DNA of 48,097 nucleotides, from the NCBI GenBank assembly GCA_934716785.1, contig CAKUYM010000004.1:1-48097 (forward strand), written 5' to 3'. Shown one piece after another: positions 1 to 8,970 of this stretch. The translations under genes and the position numbers were made by a program. Under the pieces are notes generated by a model. The model did not search any database. It was not told the DNA's origin and saw only the letters and a program-made list of their open reading frames with translations. How positions within the stretch are numbered: the first letter of the stretch is position 1; each line of letters starts with the position of its first letter. This DNA comes from an uncultured Bacteroides sp. (GTDB lineage Bacteria > Bacteroidota > Bacteroidia > Bacteroidales > Bacteroidaceae).

Positions 1-1338
1 AACATCATGCATTTTCTGGAAGAGCTGTCGCACATCTTTGACATCGTAGCCGGAGAACGGGAAATAGACTTTATGGTCAACCTGGAGGAAACCGAAGAGG
101 AAGTCTGGTTCTCGCCCTCCAAACTGGAACGAATTCTTTATAACTTACTTTCAAATGCTTTCAAATACACCCAACCCGGCGGATACGTGAAGTTGAGCGC
201 CAAGCTAATAAAAGAAGAAAAGGAGACATTTGTACAAATCTCCGTTAAAGACAACGGCAGGGGAATCCCCAAAGAGGCTCAGGAACAAATATTTGAAAGT
301 TACTATCAAGTTGAAAAGCGCGACCACCGTGAAGGATTCGGCTTGGGTTTGTCGCTTACACGTTCGCTCATACATATGCACAAAGGCGAAATCCATGTAG
401 AAAGTGAGGTCAATAAAGGATCGGACTTTATCGTAACACTCAACGTCTCGGAGGATGCTTATACCCCCGATGAACGTTCGTCCGAAAACATCACGACCGA
501 AGAAATACAGAAATACAACCAGCGAATCAAAGAGACCATCGAACTCATCCCCGAGAAGTTGGCCAATAAAGAGAAAGATCCAACCCGGGAGTCTATTATG
601 ATTGTGGAAGACAATAAAGAAATGAATGATTACCTTGCCAGCATATTCGGTGAGAAATATGATATCATACGGGCATACAACGGTGCAGAAGCCTGCAAGA
701 AGATTGCCAAGCAATTGCCCGCCCTCATTATATCAGATTTGATGATGCCGGTGATGGACGGACTGGAATTCACGGAACGCGTCAAACAAGACGTTAGCAC
801 CAGTCATATCCCCGTAATCTTGCTGACCGCAAAGACGGACGAGAACGACCACACGGAAGGCTATCTACGAGGAGCTGATGCCTACATCACCAAGCCTTTC
901 AACGCTAAAAATTTGGAACTGCTCGTACAGAACATACAAAAGAGCCGGAAACAGAATATCGAACACTTCAAGCAGGCGGAAGAACTGAACATAAAGCAGA
1001 TAACCAATAATCCGCGGGATGAAGTCTTCATGAAGGAACTGGTGGAACTGATCATGACCAATCTTACCAAGGAAGACTTCGGAGTAACTGAAATCACAGC
1101 CCATCTCCGCATTAGCCGCAGCTTGTTGCACATGAAACTGAAATCACTTACCGGATGTTCCATTACACAATTTATACGAACCATCAAGATGAAAGAGGCC
1201 AAAACTCACCTATTGAATGGCATGAACGTTTCTGAAGCATCATTTGCAGTTGGCATATCAGACCCCAACTACTTTACAAAATGTTTCAAGAAAGAGTTTA
1301 ATATCACCCCTACAGAGTATCTCAAGCAGTTGAAATAA
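1..1338 (+). CDS. Hybrid two-component system regulator (HTCS), 5' end outside window
   Basis: One-piece sensor kinase, receiver and DNA-binding regulator of the kind that controls Bacteroides PULs. The frame is open to base 1, so the periplasmic sensor, transmembrane segment and most of the kinase are missing. Numbering from the Met at base 7, the ATPase shows the N box LLSNAFKY (47-54), the G1 box DNGRGIP (82-88) and the G2 box GFGLGLS (110-116). The receiver follows from about 197, with acidic pocket E201/D202, phospho-acceptor D244 (ISDLMMP) and K296 (TKPF). An AraC-type double helix-turn-helix occupies about 345-443. It converges on the leftward PUL that ends at 1467, and its most likely job is to sense an oligosaccharide and activate that PUL; this role is inferred from position. 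The visible part looks intact and functional. Confidence 0.95.
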   Translation, partial: NIMHFLEELSHIFDIVAGEREIDFMVNLEETEEEVWFSPSKLERILYNLLSNAFKYTQPGGYVKLSAKLIKEEKETFVQISVKDNGRGIPKEAQEQIFESYYQVEKRDHREGFGLGLSLTRSLIHMHKGEIHVESEVNKGSDFIVTLNVSEDAYTPDERSSENITTEEIQKYNQRIKETIELIPEKLANKEKDPTRESIMIVEDNKEMNDYLASIFGEKYDIIRAYNGAEACKKIAKQLPALIISDLMMPVMDGLEFTERVKQDVSTSHIPVILLTAKTDENDHTEGYLRGADAYITKPFNAKNLELLVQNIQKSRKQNIEHFKQAEELNIKQITNNPRDEVFMKELVELIMTNLTKEDFGVTEITAHLRISRSLLHMKLKSLTGCSITQFIRTIKMKEAKTHLLNGMNVSEASFAVGISDPNYFTKCFKKEFNITPTEYLKQLK

Positions 1339-1375
1339 AAAGCGTTTCAACATAAGATTTCAACATAAAAAAGTA

Positions 1376-1424
1376 TCGCCGGCAGTTAGCCTGCAACATT
1401 CACGATGCAGCTAACTACCGGCGA
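1376..1424. terminator. Bidirectional terminator between two convergent genes
   Basis: A long inverted repeat lies in the 128-bp gap between the regulator stop and the stop of the opposing lipoprotein gene. The left arm runs 1376-1395 and the right arm 1406-1424. They pair over about 19 bases with one mismatch and one bulged C, leaving a 10-base loop. A-rich DNA on the left gives a U-tract to leftward transcripts. Position and symmetry suit a terminator that serves both directions. Confidence 0.85.
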
Positions 1425-1466
1425 CCGATAGACACTATAATATTAACTAATACCTATTTTATCTTT

Positions 1467-2369
1467 TTACCATTCCTGAAAGCGTAAATCGGCTTCCGGA
1501 TTCTGACGGCGGATCAACTCTTCGTCAACTTGATAAGTGACGCCCCCTTTCGTATATTTGTAAGAAAGCGTAAACTTGGGCTGTTTCCCTACAAATTCAA
1601 GCGATTCGGCTGCCGGATCCAATGTGGCGGATGCATCTGTGATAGCGACACTTCCTCCGGCTTCGATGCTGACACTTCCATCCGGATTGACAGTCAGGTT
1701 CACAGATTCATTGCTTTCCAGAGTCTGCCCGAATCCCGGACGACGTACTTTATTTCTACCTAATGAAACAAAGTCGCGAGTGATGTTCCGGCTCAAATCC
1801 TTATTACTGTATTCAGTGACCTGTTGAGTAGACAAATTGGTCACCTTACCTTTCACAAAATATGTCCCGTGATACTGGCTGACAAACTTGACAACCACAA
1901 TACTGTAGTCCTTCAACTGGCCATTTACATCGGTGCTTACCTCATCTTGATTATGATCGACCAGCCGGAAAGGAATTGCGTAATGCTTGCCTAAAGCGTC
2001 ATTGTCATCATAGAAAGCATCCGAAAAAGTCACTTTCACATCCGCTATCGCCAAATTGGGATTACTGATTGTCATCTTATTCGGATCAGCCAACTGATAA
2101 TAGCTTTCCGGCATCAGTGTCAGCCCCGTTCCATCCAATAAAGACGGATCTATCTTAAACGTAGCCCAGTCATCGGTATGCACCTCTCTCTTACCGCCTA
2201 TAGCTACCCCTACCTTTATCGACATATCCGTATCAGCTACCAGTGTCCGCAATGGCTTTTGCGAAGCAAAATACACCATGCTCTTGTCATAGTCCTTTTC
2301 ATAATCGTCATAACAAGCAGTCATCAAAACGCTTATCAGTCCTATCCATAATATATTTAGTCTTTTCAT
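1467..2369 (-). CDS. DUF1735-type surface lipoprotein, probable glycan-binding protein
   Basis: Last gene of the leftward PUL. The 300-residue product starts with a lipoprotein signal (LMTAC, lipidated Cys19) followed by acidic residues DD, as usual for surface-exposed Bacteroides lipoproteins. The N-terminal half resembles DUF1735 (BT_3987-like): an early VYFASQ strand and the LTLMPESYYQL and YAIPFRLVD segments. The C-terminal half is beta-rich and resembles the DUF4361-type partner domain. Proteins of this kind occupy the SusE/SusF position behind SusD and bind the glycan at the cell surface. It lies 29 bp behind the susD stop and is surely co-transcribed. No catalytic residues are seen. 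The binding role is inferred from family and position. Confidence 0.8.
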   Translation of the reverse strand: MKRLNILWIGLISVLMTACYDDYEKDYDKSMVYFASQKPLRTLVADTDMSIKVGVAIGGKREVHTDDWATFKIDPSLLDGTGLTLMPESYYQLADPNKMTISNPNLAIADVKVTFSDAFYDDNDALGKHYAIPFRLVDHNQDEVSTDVNGQLKDYSIVVVKFVSQYHGTYFVKGKVTNLSTQQVTEYSNKDLSRNITRDFVSLGRNKVRRPGFGQTLESNESVNLTVNPDGSVSIEAGGSVAITDASATLDPAAESLEFVGKQPKFTLSYKYTKGGVTYQVDEELIRRQNPEADLRFQEW

Positions 2370-2398
2370 TGTAAATAAGTATTTATATCAACAGCACA

Positions 2399-4195
2399 TT
2401 ACTCCCAACCCTGATTATTAATTAAATTCTTATTCTTTTCCAGCTCTGCATATGGCAACGGAGCAAAATAGTTTTTCACCTCATATTTCCGTTGTTCTAC
2501 CTTCTGCACTTTAAAGCTGAAAGTACCGTCTTCATTACGAGTGACGACAACTCCCTCCACCTCTTCGTCCAAAGGCAATACCCAACGACGCATATCAAAA
2601 TAGCGATGGTTCTCGAAAGCGAATTCCAAACGGCGTTCATTCTGAATCAGCTTTCTGAACGAATCCTTACTCTGAGCCGCTTCATCCAGATAAAGATCAA
2701 AGTTGATGCCTCCGGCTTGCATACGGATTGTCTTCAATATTTCATACGCAGAATACAAGCATCCTTCAGCCTTCACCGCCGGGTTTCCCCAAGCCTCATT
2801 GGCAGCCTCGGCAAAGTTAAGAAGAACTTCCGATTTCCGTAACAAAGGATTGTAATGAACAGAGTTTAATGTCTGAATCGGATTTAACATTGCCGACTTC
2901 TTCGATACGAATTTTGCCAGATAATAACCGGTGCGTGTGCTGTTTTCACTAAATGAAGGAGAATCCTTTCCACCCTCAGACATATCCAACGGCTGACCGG
3001 AATTGCCAAATATGGCATTGTGACAATAGACATTCAATGCAAAACGATTGTCGAGTATGTCATAGAGCTGAGTCATATCAAAATTCGGGTCAGACAGGTC
3101 AACACCTGAGCGGATATCTGTTGCCGGATAGCCATTCTTCGCATAAAAAGCCTTTACCAGATTATGAGAAGGAGTGGTACGGGCACTTCCATAGTAGAAC
3201 GGTGGGAAATGAAGACCTTCCAACAGATTATTATTGAAGTATCTACGAAAAGCATAATCGGAACTTTCCGTCTGAACATCTGCAATAGAAGAAGCTGTGA
3301 GAGGGACATAAGTACCAAAACCATCCATACCTAAAATCTTGTTGATTTCTTTGGCCACCGCTTCCCATTTTGCCTGATAAACCGTAGAATTCACTATTTC
3401 GAATTGCCCCATGCCGGTGATTTTCGTCACATCATCATCCTGCATCGCAGGACTTGCGCTATATAAAAGCACGCGACTTTTCAGAACTGCTGCAGCCGCC
3501 TTCGTAGCACGACCGATTTGCGTATTGCCAAACTCCAGATCATCTCCCTGATACACGCTTGGTAATAGCTCAATGGCGTTATTCAAATCATTGACGATAA
3601 AATCGACTGTTGCCTGATAAGTCGGGCGAATAAATTCACCGTTCTGTGCCGCATCGTCCTGCGAAATAAAATGATCAGCCAACGGAACACCTAACGCTTT
3701 TCCGTTCTGCGCCTTTCCACCATACACCTTCAGCAGTTCAAAATGCCACCATGCACGCAAGAAATACGCTTCGCCTTCCAAGCGCTGTTTGATCTGCCTG
3801 TCCACTTCCGGATCAGTGCGATTGTATTGCACCTGATCAACCAAACCGTTTTCGAGGAAAGAGTTTACATAATTCAACATACCGTATGCATTGCTCCAGT
3901 TTCCGAGCGGGTTGTTAAATGCCGTCATACCGCCCATACTCAATTTATAGACAGAAGAACTACGCAGATTGGTCACTGCATTATCGGTAGCACAATCCAG
4001 AAAATTATCATCGAAACAATCCGGACGGTTGGCTATGCCATTATAAGCTTTGTATAGTACGCCTTGGGCAAGTTCCGGGACTCTCCAGATATCAGAGTCC
4101 CCGATCTGCCATGTCACCTTTGTATCCAATGTATCATCACAAGCACAAAAGAGAAACAGCCCTGCTAAAACGCAACTTCCTAATATATGTTTCAT
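2399..4195 (-). CDS. SusD/RagB-family outer-membrane lipoprotein (second pair)
   Basis: Glycan-binding lid of the second SusC/SusD complex of this PUL. The start is placed at 4195 rather than at the upstream in-frame Met (4231), because from here the protein begins MKHILGSCVL with a lipobox (Cys17 or Cys19). It then shows the SusD pattern: an N-terminal helix region (LAQGVLYKAYNGI), the TPR-like core with FLRAWWHFELLKVYGG, and the C-terminal RRLEFAFENHRYFDMRRW block typical of RagB/SusD. At 598 residues it is of usual length or slightly long. It follows its susC partner by 25 bp and leads into the DUF1735 lipoprotein. The ligand is unknown. Confidence 0.93.
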   Translation of the reverse strand: MKHILGSCVLAGLFLFCACDDTLDTKVTWQIGDSDIWRVPELAQGVLYKAYNGIANRPDCFDDNFLDCATDNAVTNLRSSSVYKLSMGGMTAFNNPLGNWSNAYGMLNYVNSFLENGLVDQVQYNRTDPEVDRQIKQRLEGEAYFLRAWWHFELLKVYGGKAQNGKALGVPLADHFISQDDAAQNGEFIRPTYQATVDFIVNDLNNAIELLPSVYQGDDLEFGNTQIGRATKAAAAVLKSRVLLYSASPAMQDDDVTKITGMGQFEIVNSTVYQAKWEAVAKEINKILGMDGFGTYVPLTASSIADVQTESSDYAFRRYFNNNLLEGLHFPPFYYGSARTTPSHNLVKAFYAKNGYPATDIRSGVDLSDPNFDMTQLYDILDNRFALNVYCHNAIFGNSGQPLDMSEGGKDSPSFSENSTRTGYYLAKFVSKKSAMLNPIQTLNSVHYNPLLRKSEVLLNFAEAANEAWGNPAVKAEGCLYSAYEILKTIRMQAGGINFDLYLDEAAQSKDSFRKLIQNERRLEFAFENHRYFDMRRWVLPLDEEVEGVVVTRNEDGTFSFKVQKVEQRKYEVKNYFAPLPYAELEKNKNLINNQGWE

Positions 4196-4220
4196 ATTGC
4201 CATCTATTAATTGTTCAAAA

Positions 4221-7043
4221 TTAAAATACAAAAGAGACTCCGCCTGTAAAAGTACGTGTCACCGGATAATTGGTCACGCCGGCATTCAGCAATTCAGGAT
4301 CCAAATCTTTCACGGAAGAAAGCACGAACAAGTTTGCACCACGGGCAAAAACTTTGATCTTCTTTACTACCGAGTTTGGAGAGAACCGATTGAACGTATA
4401 GCTCAGTTCAACATTCTTCATACGGAAGAAACTTGTATTCTTCAGCCAGAAAGAAGAATTGCGGAAATTGTTCTCACCGGCAGTTGTTGTCAGTCGCGGG
4501 TAGCTTCCGGTCGGGTTATTTACCGGATGATAACGGTCTAATGCCAGTTTGGAATATTTGCCTTCCCCATTGTTCCAATAATAAGCATTCGTTGCCCATG
4601 TGTGAACCCCCAGCTCGGAGTATCCCTGAAGATACAATCCCCAGCCTTTATAGCTTACACTCAGGTCGATGCCCAACGTCGTACGCGGAAATGAGTTTCC
4701 GAGTTCTTTTACATCACGCCCGTCAATGACCTTGTCACCGTTCAGATCTTTGTAAGCGATATCGCCTTCCTGGTAATCGGCAAACGTCTGGGCTGCATGT
4801 CCGTTGATGGCTATATCCTTGCCGAATAATCCTTCGGCAACCAGTCCCATCATAGCATCTGTAGAACGCCCCACTGTATAGCGGTATTCTTCACCATGCT
4901 TCACTTGATTCCACTTCAGGACTTTATTTTTAGACCATACAAAATTGGCTCCTACCGAATAAGACCAGTCGTTGATGCGATCGCTCCAAGTAAACATTCC
5001 TTCGATGCCATGATTCAAGACAGAACCCATATTATCCTGATAGATAAAATTACCGGTATAATCTCCATAAGCGGCATCAACAGAACCGATGATGTCTGTA
5101 TGTTTCTCACGGAAATAGTTCATTTCGGTATATAAGCGACTATTCAGAAACATACCTTCCACACCTACGTTCCATTCCGCAGCTTTTTCCCATTTCAGGT
5201 TCGGGTTGCCGGCACGTACAAAAGTTGAGTAGTAGGCCGTAGCCCCGTTGTTCGTTGTTCCAAACCGGAAACTGCCGTCTTGCGACCAAGCACGCTCATA
5301 CAACAAATGGTCCGTGCTCCTGTCATATCCCAAGATACCAGCACTGGTTTTCAGTTTCAAAAAGTTCACATATTCGTTATCCTTCAGAAAATCTTCATTG
5401 CTTAGAATCCAGGCAAGACCGCCTGCAGCCGAAAAGAAGTATTTATTTCCCGGTTTGAAGCGGTTGCTTCCCATCAACGCCATATCCGCTTCCACTGCAT
5501 AGCGATGATCATACATATAGTTCAAGCGTAATGCGTAGTTGGCATTGATAATATCCTGAGTCACCCCCTGATTAGTCGTTTTCGAGTACATGTAAGTCAG
5601 CCGTGCCGACACATCATGTTTTTGGTTGAATGTATTCTCATAAGCGGCAAAGGCGTTCCATCCCAATGTCTGTTGCAGGGTAGTAGACTTCCGGCTTTGC
5701 GAAGTGGCTACATCTGTCTTCTTCATTTGGGTGTACATGATTTGTTCTTCACCGGCAAGGTCACGATATGTCTTGATGGCATACGTCGGATAGACCTTGC
5801 TCAAAGAAAGCTGCAAGTAATCATAATTGTCGAAAGAAAGAAAAGCACCGGCTTTCAACCCTTTTGCCAGCATACCGAGGTCAAGTTTCAAACCTATATT
5901 AGTCTGGCTGCGCGTATATCGCTCATCCGTATATCCTCCATACATAGTTTCCGCATAGGCATTCATCGGACGCAGGAGACTTGCGCCAAACAAGGGTATC
6001 CCGTCTGAAGCGACCAGCCCGGTCTCCTCCGGCGACATAGTCAACGGATACTCATTCGGCCGATGAGTAGACAAAGCGGTAAATACCTGTCCACAGTCCA
6101 GTTGCCCCCATTTGCGCATTTCCATACGGGCGGCAACATCTGCAGATATAGATAAGAAATCAGTGACATTGAAATCAAGGTTTCCGCGAAGAGTCAGACG
6201 ATGCAGTTGCGGAGTGTAGGCGACATCTTCAAATCCGCTCCCCCCTACATATCCGGCAATCAGCGCATAGTGCACTTTATCCGTACCTCCTGTCATATCG
6301 AACGAAACCTTCCGATAATTGGCATTCTTGCTCAACAACTGATCATACAAGTTGACGTTCGGATACAACAAGTCATTGGCTCCTTTAGAGTTTTTATATC
6401 CTTCCAATTGTGTCTGGTTATAATAAGGAGTCAGCCCGTCGTTTGCACGCGCTTCATTATACAGATTGGCATATTGGTAAGAATTCAAGAAGTCGGGAGT
6501 ACGTGTCATCTGTACCACCCCCACTTCGGCCGTTGCGTTATAAATACGACGATTTGCCTTTCCTCTGCGTGTGGTCACCCAAAGTACTCCATTTGCCGCA
6601 CGTGCTCCATAAAGAATCTTGGCAGTAGCGTCTTTCAGCAACTCGATGCGTTCGATTTCTTCGGGAATCAAATCCGCCGCCGGACGCTCCACTCCATCAA
6701 TGATAACGATAGCCGTATTCTCTGACATGCCATGCTGACCGCGGCTGTATAAATTGGGAGTATTGTTGCCCAATCCGCTGACCGTGGAACGGACTTGCAG
6801 CCCCAACATTTTGCCCTGCAGCATATTGGTCAATGTCAAATCGGGGAATGTTCCAAACTGTCCGTTCTCAAGTACGCTCGTCGCGCCTACTTCGTTCCCT
6901 TTATACGTCTTGCCGCCATCGGCTCTGCTCACCAGTGTCTCTTCAGGAACAATATCGCTACTATTCTGTGCAAAAGTCAGATTAGAGCCAACAAGGACAA
7001 ATGCAAGCCCTATCAGTCTTATATATCTATTATTGTTTCTCAT
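4221..7043 (-). CDS. SusC/RagA TonB-dependent transporter lacking the N-terminal CarboxypepD_reg domain
   Basis: Outer-membrane TonB-dependent glycan importer, second SusC of the PUL. The chosen start (7043, MRNNNRYIRL) leads straight into a signal peptide ending near TFAQ; the longer version would add nine unlikely residues. Typical SusC proteins then carry a CarboxypepD_reg-like domain and a VVVxGYG segment. Here the mature protein goes almost directly into the plug (LTNMLQGKMLGLQV, then IVIIDGVERP, then ERIELLKDATAKILYGARAANGVLWVTT). The barrel is complete and ends in an aromatic (VSFVF), as needed for barrel assembly. At about 940 residues it is roughly 100 shorter than the neighbouring SusC proteins. 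The reading frame is clean, so this looks like a natural short form rather than a pseudogene. Confidence 0.92.
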   Translation of the reverse strand: MRNNNRYIRLIGLAFVLVGSNLTFAQNSSDIVPEETLVSRADGGKTYKGNEVGATSVLENGQFGTFPDLTLTNMLQGKMLGLQVRSTVSGLGNNTPNLYSRGQHGMSENTAIVIIDGVERPAADLIPEEIERIELLKDATAKILYGARAANGVLWVTTRRGKANRRIYNATAEVGVVQMTRTPDFLNSYQYANLYNEARANDGLTPYYNQTQLEGYKNSKGANDLLYPNVNLYDQLLSKNANYRKVSFDMTGGTDKVHYALIAGYVGGSGFEDVAYTPQLHRLTLRGNLDFNVTDFLSISADVAARMEMRKWGQLDCGQVFTALSTHRPNEYPLTMSPEETGLVASDGIPLFGASLLRPMNAYAETMYGGYTDERYTRSQTNIGLKLDLGMLAKGLKAGAFLSFDNYDYLQLSLSKVYPTYAIKTYRDLAGEEQIMYTQMKKTDVATSQSRKSTTLQQTLGWNAFAAYENTFNQKHDVSARLTYMYSKTTNQGVTQDIINANYALRLNYMYDHRYAVEADMALMGSNRFKPGNKYFFSAAGGLAWILSNEDFLKDNEYVNFLKLKTSAGILGYDRSTDHLLYERAWSQDGSFRFGTTNNGATAYYSTFVRAGNPNLKWEKAAEWNVGVEGMFLNSRLYTEMNYFREKHTDIIGSVDAAYGDYTGNFIYQDNMGSVLNHGIEGMFTWSDRINDWSYSVGANFVWSKNKVLKWNQVKHGEEYRYTVGRSTDAMMGLVAEGLFGKDIAINGHAAQTFADYQEGDIAYKDLNGDKVIDGRDVKELGNSFPRTTLGIDLSVSYKGWGLYLQGYSELGVHTWATNAYYWNNGEGKYSKLALDRYHPVNNPTGSYPRLTTTAGENNFRNSSFWLKNTSFFRMKNVELSYTFNRFSPNSVVKKIKVFARGANLFVLSSVKDLDPELLNAGVTNYPVTRTFTGGVSFVF

Positions 7044-7063
7044 ATACTTTTTTATTTTAGGTA

Positions 7064-8950
7064 TCACCATCCGGGGTTCTGTTGAAGATTATCCAAAGCC
7101 GCCACTTCATCCATCGGCAACGGATACCAATAGTTACGCTTATTGAATGTCCGCACAGCTGTCTTTACCGGAACATACTCGTAAGTAAAATCGGTCAGCT
7201 TATAAGTGCAAGCTTTCTCCGCCTTCAATTGGTCGGCTGTATAAGGATGATTGATCGGAGTTGCCTTGACACCCATAATCGGATACTCTCCCTTAAACAG
7301 GTCTTCGGCTATCATCCAACGACGAATATCGTACCAACGGTGTCCTTCGAACATCAATTCCACCCCACGTTCCCGACGATAAGCCTCTCTGAAATCAACT
7401 CCGTCCGGCAGTTCACCGATTCCGGCTCTTACACGAATCTTATTCAAAGCCTGACGCGCCGACATCGTACAACCTGAGACAACGGCATCCGGATCTCCCG
7501 TCGCTTCATAAGAAGCCTCCGCCATATCCAAATAAACTTGTGAAACACGGATGTACACAGCCACCAAGCGGTATAACTGGAAACCCGCTTCGCCAAACAA
7601 GGGTACACTTGCCTCCGGCCAAATGAACTTTTTGCACATATATCCAGTCTGTTGAGAACCTCTCGTAAACTGGTTGGTAGAAATAAAGTTCTCGGAGTAT
7701 CCACCCGAATAAGTAGTCAGATAATAAGGAACACCCTGCAAGTTTTTTCCCCATTGCTCACCCGGCACAAGAATATTGTTAGTGAAACGAGGATCCCTGT
7801 CCGAATAAGGGTCGGTAGTCTTTACCGCATCATAACCGGAACGAGGGTCGGTGATCGGATAATATTTACCGTCGGCTCCTTTACGTTCGTACATATCTAC
7901 AGCATTCTGTGTCGGAGCATTATAAGGGGTACCTTCGGCACCGGTTTTGTTGTCATACGGTTGCGTCAGCCATTGCGCTCTGATAAAAGCAGACCAGTTG
8001 CCGTGATGCCAACGCAAGAACCATAAGTATTCCGGCTGTGCGAATTGGTTGGAATTAGGCATCAACTGAATGCTCCGATATTCGTCATGATTCATCAGAC
8101 GGTAGTATTCATGACTTTCGATAGCATCAATAGCCTTTTGCGCACTACGGGCAGCTTCGGCAGCCATATCTTTTCCATATCCCTTGTTTTCAATGGTATT
8201 CAGGTCGTTCTGCATCAAAGGGCTGGCAGCATAAAGTTGCGTCATTGCCTTCAATGCCATAGCACTCACCCTGTCAGGACGTCCATGCTCCTCATCAGGC
8301 CAGCTCAACGGCAAGTACTCAATGGCTTTATCCAAATCAGTCTGCATCCACGCATTTGACTCCTGATAAGTTTTACGGGGGAAATCAAAATTATCCGATG
8401 CTCCCCAAAGCTGATCAAAGATAGGCATCCCGCCATATCGTTTGATAATCTCAAAATAAAAATAGGCACGCAGGAAATGAGCCTGTCCCAACAGTTTTCT
8501 TTTCTGTTCTTCCGTAATGGACTTCACTTGATCAACCCCGTTAATCACACGGTTCACAATACGAAGCCCGGTATAGGCACGAGAAATAGCACTCTTGAAA
8601 TTCGCCCCGTCACTTTTACAGCCTATCTCGAAACGAGTACTGGCATTCTCCAGCCAGTTGCCTGCATTGACAAACTTCGACGGGTCATTATCACGGACAG
8701 ATGCATATTCATCTGATAGATTGCCTACCGTTACATAGGTATTCGAGTAAGAGTTAATACCGTGTGTAAAGATTAGTATATCACCATTTTGGAAGATACG
8801 GTCCATGAACCCCAACAAACTGCTATAATCTTTATAAACATCATCTTCGGAAAGTCCGTCATCGGGAGAGCGATCCAGATAATCCTCGCAACTGCCGGCA
8901 AACAGCCCTATCAGAATGATCCATATCCAATTCAACTTATGTCTTCTCAT
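7064..8950 (-). CDS. SusD/RagB-family outer-membrane lipoprotein (first pair)
   Basis: Lipoprotein partner of the SusC encoded just upstream. The start at 8950 (MRRHKLNWIW) gives a lipoprotein signal with Cys21 (FAGSCEDY); the longer start at 8974 would overlap the upstream susC stop and is less likely. SusD hallmarks are the LGQAHFLRAYFYFEIIKRYGG helix, the ASPLMQ segment, and the C-terminal RERGVELMFEGHRWYDIRRWM motif. The length is 628 residues. It differs clearly from the second SusD, so the two pairs are not a recent duplication. It is expected to sit over the SusC barrel as a lid and bind the same oligosaccharide; the ligand is unknown. Confidence 0.94.
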   Translation of the reverse strand: MRRHKLNWIWIILIGLFAGSCEDYLDRSPDDGLSEDDVYKDYSSLLGFMDRIFQNGDILIFTHGINSYSNTYVTVGNLSDEYASVRDNDPSKFVNAGNWLENASTRFEIGCKSDGANFKSAISRAYTGLRIVNRVINGVDQVKSITEEQKRKLLGQAHFLRAYFYFEIIKRYGGMPIFDQLWGASDNFDFPRKTYQESNAWMQTDLDKAIEYLPLSWPDEEHGRPDRVSAMALKAMTQLYAASPLMQNDLNTIENKGYGKDMAAEAARSAQKAIDAIESHEYYRLMNHDEYRSIQLMPNSNQFAQPEYLWFLRWHHGNWSAFIRAQWLTQPYDNKTGAEGTPYNAPTQNAVDMYERKGADGKYYPITDPRSGYDAVKTTDPYSDRDPRFTNNILVPGEQWGKNLQGVPYYLTTYSGGYSENFISTNQFTRGSQQTGYMCKKFIWPEASVPLFGEAGFQLYRLVAVYIRVSQVYLDMAEASYEATGDPDAVVSGCTMSARQALNKIRVRAGIGELPDGVDFREAYRRERGVELMFEGHRWYDIRRWMIAEDLFKGEYPIMGVKATPINHPYTADQLKAEKACTYKLTDFTYEYVPVKTAVRTFNKRNYWYPLPMDEVAALDNLQQNPGW

Positions 8951-8970
8951 ATCAGTAAATTTAAAGTATC

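Noticed and set aside
4221..7043. Pseudogene or truncated SusC
   Set aside because: The signal peptide, plug and barrel with a terminal aromatic residue are all in one clean frame, so a natural short form is more likely.
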